NCBI RefSeq assembly: GCF_900110265.1
Contig: NZ_FODB01000034.1
Location: forward strand, 1 to 40,084
Length of the DNA: 40,084 bases
DNA from: Vreelandella aquamarina
GTDB taxonomy: Bacteria; Pseudomonadota; Gammaproteobacteria; Pseudomonadales; Halomonadaceae
Reading direction: 5' to 3'
A program made the position numbers and the translations under genes. Positions 33,793-40,084 of this stretch are shown here, piece by piece (the first letter of the stretch is position 1; each line of letters starts with the position of its first letter). The notes under the pieces were generated by a model that made no database searches, was not told the origin of the DNA, and worked only from the letters and a program-made list of their open reading frames with translations.

Positions 33793-34113
33793 ATGGACTG
33801 GCAGGTTGAGTTTTACCCAGGTGTGGAAAAAGAAATTCTAGGCATGCCGCCTAAAATACAGGCCAGAATGCTCCGGTTGCTGGAGATGGTAGAGCAGCAT
33901 GGTGCTCACTTAGGGCCTCCTCATACGGAGTCCATGGGTGACGGCCTGTTTGAAATTCGAGCAAAGGCACAAGAGGGGATTGGCCGTTCCTTGTTCTGTT
34001 ACGTGCATGGGAAACATATTGTCGTTCTTCATGCATTCGTCAAGAAAAGCCAGAAAACGCCGCGTCAGGCGTTAACATTAGCGCGGACAAGACAGCGCGA
34101 GGTGCAGTCATGA
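33793..34113 (+). CDS. HigB-like RelE-family toxin
   Basis: This is a 106-residue toxin. ATG 33793 was chosen so the protein starts MDWQVEFYPGVEKEILGMPP like its relatives; ATG 33781 is an alternative with four more residues. It contains LRLLEMVEQHGAHLGPPHTE, the core GLFEIRAKAQEGIGRSLFCY, and VLHAFVKKSQKTPRQ with a basic C-terminus. This is the phage-derived Gp49/HigB-type RelE family, which precedes its antitoxin. It overlaps the antitoxin gene by four bases (ATGA at 34110). It is probably an mRNA interferase acting at the ribosome. Confidence 0.88.
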   Translation: MDWQVEFYPGVEKEILGMPPKIQARMLRLLEMVEQHGAHLGPPHTESMGDGLFEIRAKAQEGIGRSLFCYVHGKHIVVLHAFVKKSQKTPRQALTLARTRQREVQS

Positions 34114-34403
34114 TGAACTTAAAGGCACTAAAAGAGCAGGCGCTTCAGAACCCTGAAGTGAAGGCGGAATATGAACGTCTGGCACCGGAGTTTGCGTTGG
34201 CCTCCACACTGATTTCTATGCGCCAGCGTGCCGGGTTGACCCAAGAAGAGCTTGCCAAACGCTTGGATACACAAAAAAGTAACATTAGCCGCTTGGAGCG
34301 GGGAAGCAGTAACCCCGGCTGGAAAACATTACAGCGCTATGCACACGCCTGTGGTTTTGAGCTGACGGTACATGTTGAACAACAAAAACAGCCAGCCCAT
34401 TAA
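34110..34403 (+). CDS. HigA-like XRE family antitoxin
   Basis: This is a 97-residue protein; ATG 34110 overlaps the toxin stop, and an ATG at 34113 is equally possible. The HTH_3 domain spans about residues 35-90: LISMRQRAGLTQEELAKRLD, then QKSNISRLERGSSNPGWKTL. It is expected to bind the toxin and the dyad at 33759-33776. The order (toxin first) is the HigBA arrangement. It is complete and ends about 95 bases before ilvD. Confidence 0.9.
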   Translation: MMNLKALKEQALQNPEVKAEYERLAPEFALASTLISMRQRAGLTQEELAKRLDTQKSNISRLERGSSNPGWKTLQRYAHACGFELTVHVEQQKQPAH

Positions 34404-34498
34404 GCAGTCAACGCGCTGCAATATTGGAACTCTCCTTGCGTCATCGGCTTACCGCCGCCAAGCTGTGGCCTTTGCCATGCAATTGAGAGGAGTCCGTG

Positions 34499-36184
34499 AT
34501 GACCGAGCCGACCAACCATAATACCCGCCGCCACTCTGCCCCGGTGGTGGATGGCCCCGGTAAAGCGGCTAGCCGCGCCATGCTGCGCGCCGTGGGCTTC
34601 AACGATGACGATTTTCAAAAGCCTCAGGTAGGTATCGCGTCTACCTGGAGTATGGTGACGCCGTGCAATAGCCATATTGGTGAGCTGGCGGAGCTTGCTC
34701 GGGATGGGGCCGATGCCGCCGGCGGCAAAGGCGTGGTGTTCAATACCATTACCATTTCTGATGGCATTGCCAACGGCACCGAAGGCATGAAGTACTCGCT
34801 GGTGTCGCGGGAGGTAATCGCGGATTCCATCGAAACCGTGGCGGGCTGCGAAGGCTTTGATGGCTTGGTGGCGATTGGCGGCTGCGATAAGAACATGCCG
34901 GGCTGCGTGATGGGGCTGGCACGGCTCGATCGCCCCAGCGTGTTTGTTTATGGCGGTACCATCATGCCCGGCAAGGGCCACACCGATATTGTCTCGGTGT
35001 TTGAAGCGATGGGCGCCCACTCCCGTGGCGACATCGACCTAATCGAGCTGAAAAACATCGAAGAGACCGCCATTCCTGGCCCTGGCTCCTGTGGGGGCAT
35101 GTACACCGCCAACACCATGGCTTCGGCCATTGAGGCGCTGGGTATGAGCCTGCCGGGAAGCTCGGCGCAGAATGCCATCTCCCAAGAGAAACGCGATGAC
35201 TGCAAAGCCGCTGGCGAAGCCGTGCTGGCGCTGCTGGCTCAAGACATCAAGCCTTCCGATATCATGACCCGCGAGGCGTTCGAGAATGCGATTACCGTGG
35301 TGATTGCCCTGGGTGGCTCCACCAATGCGGTGCTGCACCTGATTGGCATGGCGCGCACCATCGGTGTTGAGCTGACCCTGGCAGACTTCACCGAGATCGG
35401 TAAGCGCGTGCCGGTGCTGGCCGACCTGCGCCCCAGCGGCCACTACATGATGAGCGAGCTGGTGGCGATTGGCGGTATCCAGCCGCTGATGAGAATCCTG
35501 CTGGATGCTGGGCTGCTCAACGGCAACTGCTTAACCGTGACTGGTAAAACGCTGGCGGAGAATCTCGCTAACGTCGAGCCGTACCCGATGGATCAGCAAA
35601 TCATCGCGCCGCTGGGTAACCCGATTAAAGCCGAAAGCCACCTGCGTATTCTGTTTGGCAACTTAGCGCCGGAAGGGGCGGTGGCGAAAATTACTGGTAA
35701 AGAGGGCACGCGTTTTAGCGGCTCGGCGCGGGTGTTTGGCTCGGAAGAGGAAGCCCAGGCACGCATCAACGATGGCACCGTAGTGGCGGGGGATGTGGTG
35801 GTGATTCGCTACGAAGGCCCGAAAGGCGGCCCCGGCATGCGTGAAATGCTCACGCCTACCTCAGCCATTATGGGCCGTGGCTTGGGCAACGATGTGGCGC
35901 TGATTACCGACGGACGCTTCTCCGGCGGCAGCCACGGTTTCGTGGTGGGCCATGTCTCCCCGGAAGCCTTCGACGGTGGCCCGCTGGCGCTGGTGGAAGA
36001 TGGCGACCCGATCACTATCGATGCCGAAGCCGATACCATTGATGTGCATATCAGCGATGAAGAGATGATGCGCCGCCGTGCGGCCTGGCAACAGCCTGAG
36101 CCGCGCTATCGTAAAGGCGTGTTGGCGAAGTATGCCAAATTGGTCAGCTCGGCCAGTACCGGTGCGGTGACCGACCAAGAATAA
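34499..36184 (+). CDS. ilvD: dihydroxy-acid dehydratase
   Basis: This is a 561-residue iron-sulfur enzyme that dehydrates 2,3-dihydroxy acids to 2-keto acids in valine, leucine and isoleucine synthesis. ATG 34499 follows GAGAGGAG, and GTG three bases earlier is an alternative. The cluster cysteines are visible in [22 protein letters not shown] and [13 protein letters not shown]. Later motifs are [31 protein letters not shown] and [12 protein letters not shown]. The length suggests the shorter, [2Fe-2S]-type group rather than the 616-residue E. coli form. It is transcribed alone and closed by a strong terminator. Confidence 0.95.
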   Translation: MTEPTNHNTRRHSAPVVDGPGKAASRAMLRAVGFNDDDFQKPQVGIASTWSMVTPCNSHIGELAELARDGADAAGGKGVVFNTITISDGIANGTEGMKYSLVSREVIADSIETVAGCEGFDGLVAIGGCDKNMPGCVMGLARLDRPSVFVYGGTIMPGKGHTDIVSVFEAMGAHSRGDIDLIELKNIEETAIPGPGSCGGMYTANTMASAIEALGMSLPGSSAQNAISQEKRDDCKAAGEAVLALLAQDIKPSDIMTREAFENAITVVIALGGSTNAVLHLIGMARTIGVELTLADFTEIGKRVPVLADLRPSGHYMMSELVAIGGIQPLMRILLDAGLLNGNCLTVTGKTLAENLANVEPYPMDQQIIAPLGNPIKAESHLRILFGNLAPEGAVAKITGKEGTRFSGSARVFGSEEEAQARINDGTVVAGDVVVIRYEGPKGGPGMREMLTPTSAIMGRGLGNDVALITDGRFSGGSHGFVVGHVSPEAFDGGPLALVEDGDPITIDAEADTIDVHISDEEMMRRRAAWQQPEPRYRKGVLAKYAKLVSSASTGAVTDQE

Positions 36185-36230
36185 CCTGTGAAGAGTCACC
36201 GGCACGGTTAGGCTGTCACTAAGTCGTCAA

Positions 36231-36264
36231 GCGCAAGGCGTACCCTTAACGCCTTGCGCTTTTT
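36231..36264 (+). terminator. ilvD rho-independent terminator
   Basis: An 11-bp perfect stem (GCGCAAGGCGT at 36231-36241 with ACGCCTTGCGC at 36249-36259) has a 7-base loop and is followed by TTTTT. It lies 47 bases after the ilvD stop and about 20 bases before chrA, so chrA needs its own promoter. Confidence 0.9.
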
Positions 36265-36285
36265 AATGAGTAAACGGTGGGCACG

Positions 36286-37482
36286 ATGGCGGTAGAGAAT
36301 AAGATACGAGGACGAGCCAGCGAGGTTTTTTGGGCATTTTTAACGCTGGGGCTGACCTCCTTTGGCGGGCCGGTGGCGCACCTGGGCTACTTTCGTACGG
36401 CGTTTGTTGAACGCCGCCAGTGGCTCAGCGAGCAGGCCTACGCGGATTTGGTCGCGCTGTGTCAGTTCTTGCCGGGGCCAGCCAGTAGCCAGGTGGGCTT
36501 TGCCTTAGGGTTGATGCGCGCTGGCCCCTGGGGGGCGGCAATGGCGTGGCTGGCGTTTACGCTGCCCTCGGCCATCGTGTTGGTGCTGTTTGCATTGGGT
36601 GCCGCCGTGCTGGAGGGCCCGGTGGCCAGCGGCATCATTCACGGCTTAAAAGTGGTGGCGGTGGCTATTGTGGCCCACGCGGTGTGGGGCATGGCGCGCA
36701 ACCTCTGCCCGGATAAAACCCGCACGGGAATTGCCCTGGCAGCGGTGTTCGCGGTGGTGCTGGTTAGCGGGCCGTTGGGGCAGGTGGCGGCGATTGTGCT
36801 GGGCGGCGTGGCGGGGCTGCTGCTTTGTCGCCAAAGCGCTGCAGCATCGTCTAGCGAATCGCTACACTTCCCGGTGACACGCCAAGCGGGCACGCTGGCG
36901 TTACTAATATTCGCGGGGCTGTTGGTGCTATTACCGCTGTTGGCGGCGAGTGCGGGTTGGTTGAACGTCGTCGATGCGTTCTACCGTTCAGGCGCGCTGG
37001 TGTTTGGCGGTGGCCATGTGGTGCTGCCGCTGCTGGAAGCGGAAGTAGTGCAATCGGGTTGGGTCACGGCGGATGAGTTCTTGGCCGGTTACGGCGCAGC
37101 GCAGGCGGTGCCAGGACCGCTGTTTACGTTTGCCGCATATTTAGGCGCGCTGTTGCCGGGAATTCCCAGCGTGATTGGCGCGTTACTGGCGCTGCTGGCG
37201 ATTTTTGTACCGGGGTTTTTGCTGCTGGTCGGCGTGCTGCCATTTTGGAACCAGTTCCGCCAGTGGAGCAGTGCTCAAGCGCTGATGCGTGGTGCCAATG
37301 CGGCGGTGGTGGGGATTTTAGGCGCGGCGCTTTATCAGCCGGTGTGGACCAGTGCCATTCTTGGGCCGTACGAGTTCGTGCTGGCGTTGACGGGCTTTCT
37401 GCTGCTCACCGTGTGGAAGCTGCCTGCATGGCTGGTGGTCATCGTGGTGGCGTTAGGCGGCGTAATGATTCCGCCCCAGTAA
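36286..37482 (+). CDS. chrA: chromate transporter, ChrA (CHR family, two-domain)
   Basis: This is a 398-residue membrane protein; ATG 36286 is the likely start, with GTG 36277 as an alternative. It has two homologous CHR domains. The first begins WAFLTLGLTSFGGPVAHLGY and contains LCQFLPGPASSQVGF. The second has GALVFGGGHVVLPLLEAEVV and AAQAVPGPLFTFAAYLG. Many hydrophobic helices are visible. Long-chain CHR proteins export chromate, although some members move sulfate or other anions. No chrB regulator is nearby. It is followed by a convergent small XRE gene. Confidence 0.92.
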   Translation: MAVENKIRGRASEVFWAFLTLGLTSFGGPVAHLGYFRTAFVERRQWLSEQAYADLVALCQFLPGPASSQVGFALGLMRAGPWGAAMAWLAFTLPSAIVLVLFALGAAVLEGPVASGIIHGLKVVAVAIVAHAVWGMARNLCPDKTRTGIALAAVFAVVLVSGPLGQVAAIVLGGVAGLLLCRQSAAASSSESLHFPVTRQAGTLALLIFAGLLVLLPLLAASAGWLNVVDAFYRSGALVFGGGHVVLPLLEAEVVQSGWVTADEFLAGYGAAQAVPGPLFTFAAYLGALLPGIPSVIGALLALLAIFVPGFLLLVGVLPFWNQFRQWSSAQALMRGANAAVVGILGAALYQPVWTSAILGPYEFVLALTGFLLLTVWKLPAWLVVIVVALGGVMIPPQ

Positions 37483-37531
37483 CCGGGGCGGGAAAATACT
37501 CAAGCGGTGAGAGTTAGCGGGGAGGTGGCTG

Positions 37532-37804
37532 CTATGGCGCCTCCAGCTCTAACGTGCGACGCAGGACATTAAGCTCGTTGATGTCCAGGTGCTCTAGCCT
37601 TCCGGCGAGCAGGTCGCTGATCTTTTGAACGGGTAAGCCAGCCTGGCGGGCTATTTCGCGGCTTCCCAGATCTGATACGGCGATCAGGCGGGTAATAATA
37701 CGCATGAGGCGCGTACGTTTTTCTAGTTCCCTGACATCGAGGTCAGGGCTGCTTCGCGGAGGATCTAATGATTCTGCGTGAGCAGTTGAGTATGCCGTAC
37801 TCAT
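37532..37804 (-). CDS. small XRE/HTH family regulator, orphan antitoxin-like
   Basis: This is a 90-residue protein with ATG at 37802-37804 behind GGAG. The C-terminal half is a helix-turn-helix: TRLMRIITRLIAVSDLGSRE, IARQAGLPVQKISDLLAGRL and DINELNVLRRTLEL. It resembles the small XRE proteins (HTH_37 type) usually paired with a RelE/HigB toxin. No toxin gene is visible upstream on the same strand (37805-38021), so it appears to be an orphan antitoxin or a stand-alone regulator. Its first 25 residues look disordered. Confidence 0.7.
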   Translation of the reverse strand: MSTAYSTAHAESLDPPRSSPDLDVRELEKRTRLMRIITRLIAVSDLGSREIARQAGLPVQKISDLLAGRLEHLDINELNVLRRTLELEAP

Positions 37805-38021
37805 GTGACTCCATCAGTCGGAAATGACAAACACACAATGCCGCCAACTCACGCGGTTTTCAATGCCTAATTTGATGAAAATTTCACGCAGCGAGTAACA
37901 TCCGCAAATGCCCGTGGCTCTGGTAAACTATGCGCCTTCCTATTTCTGAGTGAGCTGCGCACTGTGCGCGGCTTATGGACTGCTTTCTAGCTTAAATAGG
38001 CCGTTGGCCGAGGAGTTTTGC

Positions 38022-38540
38022 ATGTCGAACAGCGCACCCAAGGTGGGCGTGATCATGGGGTCGAAGTCTGATTGGCCGGTCATGGAGCACGCGGTGGCGA
38101 TGTTAGAGCGGTTGGGCGTTCCCTACGAAACCCGTGTGGTATCGGCGCATCGCACACCCGACCTGCTGTTCGAATATGCAAAAAGTGCCGCTGAGCGTGG
38201 CCTGCAGGTGATTGTGGCAGGCGCAGGCGGTGCCGCTCATTTGCCGGGTATGGTCGCATCACAAACGGCACTGCCGGTGCTGGGTGTGCCGGTGGAGTCT
38301 AAAGCGCTGAAGGGCTTGGATTCACTGCTTTCCATCGCCCAAATGCCGGGTGGTATTGCGGTAGGCACCCTGGCTATTGGCAAAGCCGGTGCCACCAACG
38401 CAGGCCTGCTGGCCGCACAAATTGTGGGTCTTCAGGACAGCGCCGTGCGCGAAGCTGTTGAGGCGTTCCGCGCCGAGCAGACCCAGTTGGTGCTGGATAA
38501 CCCCGACCCGCGCCCTGACGTAGACTCCTCGGCCCAATAG
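38022..38540 (+). CDS. purE: N5-carboxyaminoimidazole ribonucleotide mutase
   Basis: This is a 172-residue purine-biosynthesis enzyme that moves the carboxylate of N5-CAIR to C4 to give CAIR. ATG 38022 has GAGGAG upstream; the longer frame from 37950 is not protein-like. Class I PurE motifs are [18 protein letters not shown], the catalytic [35 protein letters not shown] and [20 protein letters not shown]. Length is normal. The next gene, purK, starts 10 bases after the stop, so they form the standard purEK operon. Confidence 0.97.
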   Translation: MSNSAPKVGVIMGSKSDWPVMEHAVAMLERLGVPYETRVVSAHRTPDLLFEYAKSAAERGLQVIVAGAGGAAHLPGMVASQTALPVLGVPVESKALKGLDSLLSIAQMPGGIAVGTLAIGKAGATNAGLLAAQIVGLQDSAVREAVEAFRAEQTQLVLDNPDPRPDVDSSAQ

Positions 38541-38549
38541 GTAGCCATC

Positions 38550-39704
38550 ATGAGCGCACAGAGTGCAAAACATATGATTGCAAAAAACATTGGTGTCCTC
38601 GGTGCAGGCCAACTCGGGCGTATGCTGGCGCTGGCAGGTTATCCGCTGGGCAACACCTTCACCTTTTTAGATACCACCGGTAACCCCAGCGCGGGTATCG
38701 GCGAGGTGATTGTCGACCCGGAGAACCAGCATCTGGCGGCGTTTCTGGATAAGGTCGATGTAGTGACCTATGAATTCGAGCACCTCCCCGTTGAGTTGGT
38801 AAAGCAGATTGAGCAGCACAAGCCGGTTTATCCCGGCAGTCGCGCTATTGCGGTGTGCCAAAACCGTGTAGAAGAGAAAACGCTGTTTGATCGCTTGGGT
38901 ATTCCCACGCCGGCCTATCGCGTGGTGGAAAGTGCTGAGCAGCTCGCTGCCGCCGCCGCTGAGCTTGGTTGCCCGGTAGTGGCCAAATCAGTCACGGAAG
39001 GCTACGACGGCAAAGGGCAGGCGGTGCTGAAAGCACCGGAACAGGCTCAAGAGGCGTGGGACTCGATTGGCCATACGCAGCTCATCGTCGAGGCGTTTGT
39101 CGATTTTGTGCGCGAAGTATCGATGATTGCGGTGCGTGGCCGCGATGGGGAAGTGGTGTTCTACCCCATGGCAGAGAACCAGCACGTGGGCGGCATCCTA
39201 CGCTACTCCGTGGCCCCACTGCCGGATTTAGACCCCAGCGTTCAACAAACCGCCGACAGCTACATTCGTGCGCTGCTGGATGAGCTGGATTACGTGGGCG
39301 TGCTGGCGCTGGAGCTGTTCCAAACCCGCGACGGCAGCCTGCTGGCCAACGAAATGGCCCCCCGGGTGCATAACTCCGGCCACTGGACGATGGATGGCGC
39401 GGCTACCAGCCAGTTCGAGAACCATCTGCGGGCAGTTCAAGGCTTGCCGTTAGGCGCAACCAACGCCATTGCGCCCACCTGCATGGTGAATGTGATTGGC
39501 CTGGAAGGTGATAACGCCGCGCTGCTGGCCATTGCCGACACCCACCTGCATCGCTATGACAAAGCCGAGCGCCCAGGGCGTAAGCTGGCTCACGTTAACG
39601 TCGTGGCGTCGAGTCACGCCGAGCTGCTTGAAAAAGTGCGTGCTTGTCAGGCGTTGATACCCGATGCGCCCCCCGTTGAGTGGAGTTTTGAATCTACGTT
39701 ATGA
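38550..39704 (+). CDS. purK: N5-carboxyaminoimidazole ribonucleotide synthase
   Basis: This is a 384-residue ATP-grasp enzyme that makes N5-CAIR from AIR, ATP and bicarbonate and feeds PurE. ATG 38550 was taken as start, and an in-frame ATG at 38574 (MIAKNIGVLGAGQLGRMLAL) is closer to many relatives. Motifs are GVLGAGQLGRMLALAGYPLG, VVAKSVTEGYDGKGQAVLKA, the FVREVSMIAVRGRDGEVVFY segment, and NEMAPRVHNSGHWTMDGAAT. It is complete. The operon ends at the terminator at 39711-39735. Confidence 0.97.
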   Translation: MSAQSAKHMIAKNIGVLGAGQLGRMLALAGYPLGNTFTFLDTTGNPSAGIGEVIVDPENQHLAAFLDKVDVVTYEFEHLPVELVKQIEQHKPVYPGSRAIAVCQNRVEEKTLFDRLGIPTPAYRVVESAEQLAAAAAELGCPVVAKSVTEGYDGKGQAVLKAPEQAQEAWDSIGHTQLIVEAFVDFVREVSMIAVRGRDGEVVFYPMAENQHVGGILRYSVAPLPDLDPSVQQTADSYIRALLDELDYVGVLALELFQTRDGSLLANEMAPRVHNSGHWTMDGAATSQFENHLRAVQGLPLGATNAIAPTCMVNVIGLEGDNAALLAIADTHLHRYDKAERPGRKLAHVNVVASSHAELLEKVRACQALIPDAPPVEWSFESTL

Positions 39705-39710
39705 ACAACG

Positions 39711-39735
39711 AAGCCGCCTGAAAAGGCGGCTTTTT
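39711..39735 (+). terminator. purEK rho-independent terminator
   Basis: AAGCCGCC (39711-39718), TGAAAA, GGCGGC (39725-39730) and TTTTT form a 6-8 bp stem and a U-tract just after the purK stop. The group II intron 5' end starts only a few bases further on. Confidence 0.85.
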
Positions 39736-39739
39736 AATT

Positions 39740-40084
39740 GTGCGCCAGGCATGGCGCGCAGCGCCTTGACTGGCGCTATTCCTGAGGGTGGTGCCTCACA
39801 GGATGACTTGGGGGTGAAAGTCCCCTACGGACCCTGATAGCGGGAACCGTTAGCTGAACAGCAAGGGTGTCTGCCGCAAGGCAGAATCTGAAGGAAGCTG
39901 AAGGCAAACTCCCGGCCCGACGAACAGAAATCGCATACGAGGCTATCGCACCCGGGCGAGAGTGCAATGATCCTCAAAGCCCCATAGCTATCCGGAAGGG
40001 GCGATAGTAAATGCGGCGGGTAGGTGGGAGGAAGGTCGCGCGTCTTACCCTGGGAGGTCTGGTGGTCTGCCACGGTGCTACCGG
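39740..40084 (+). mobile_element. group II intron, 5' ribozyme region (cut by window end)
   Basis: From 39740 the sequence begins GTGCG, the group II intron 5' consensus GUGYG. It then runs as structured RNA-like sequence with blocks I associate with bacterial group II intron domain I: GGTGAAAGTCCCCTACGG (39814-39831), CAGAATCTGAAGGAAGCTGA (about 39883-39902), GACGAACAGAAATCGCATAC (about 39919-39938) and GGAAGGTCGCGCGTC. No protein on the plus strand begins here, as expected before the intron-encoded reverse transcriptase. The intron class cannot be set without the 3' end. Its start directly behind a terminator is typical of terminator-targeting (IIC-type) introns, but that is inference. Confidence 0.8.

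Noticed and set aside
39825-40073. 82-residue minus-strand ORF at the right end
   Set aside because: It lies entirely inside the structured group II intron RNA region and has no protein-like composition. It is an antisense artefact.
1-40084. CRISPR arrays, tRNA or rRNA genes
   Set aside because: No regularly spaced repeats and no cloverleaf-like or rRNA sequence were recognised on reading. A dedicated scan could not be run.

Overview
The window looks like a chromosomal segment of a gammaproteobacterium. It is most likely an Oceanospirillales/Halomonadaceae-type organism (Halomonas or a close relative). Evidence is the moderately GC-rich housekeeping genes, the Pseudomonas-like trpI/trpBA arrangement, acidic proteins, and gammaproteobacterial RecBCD, YjdM and PurEK. 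The taxonomy is inferred from protein resemblance only.

Layout. Positions 1-1300 are a worn mobile-element edge: the 3' end of an IS1380-like transposase, a decapitated conserved gene, an intact DUF3820 gene and a TnpB leader remnant joined to an acidic tail. Positions 1.3-7.6 kb hold a LysR/VOC divergent pair, a methyltransferase, an NfsA-like nitroreductase with a membrane protein, a periplasmic glycerophosphodiesterase, and three gene fossils (AraC, FNT transporter, VOC). Positions 6.7-9.8 kb are trpI divergent from trpBA. Positions 9.9-17.4 kb hold an StbDE module, an AraC regulator with a LysE exporter divergent from an SDR and a DapA-like enzyme, an odd zinc peptidase, yjdM, yefM-yoeB with its palindromes, and two neighbouring frameshifted genes (nitrilase-like and DUF427).

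Positions 17.6-20.0 kb are a clearly AT-rich island. It holds a two-gene operon of a divergent NdpA/YejK-type nucleoid-associated protein and a 409-residue protein with a soluble N-terminal half and about four C-terminal membrane segments. This is the best candidate in the window for an undescribed system, and its position beside recD fits a defence function, but that function is inference only. Positions 20.1-33.6 kb carry recD, recB and recC on the minus strand. Between recB and recC lie a MntA/HepT-type (type VII) toxin-antitoxin pair, pncB and a cryptic AAA-ATPase/PD-(D/E)XK gene. Positions 33.8-37.8 kb hold a HigBA-like module, ilvD with a strong terminator, chrA and an orphan XRE-type gene. 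Positions 38.0-39.7 kb are purEK with a terminator. Directly after that terminator begins what appears to be the 5' ribozyme region of a group II intron, which runs off the window.

Four recognisable toxin-antitoxin modules (stbDE, yefM-yoeB, mntA-hepT, higBA) plus an orphan antitoxin-like regulator lie among ordinary biosynthetic genes. No tRNA, rRNA or CRISPR array was recognised.
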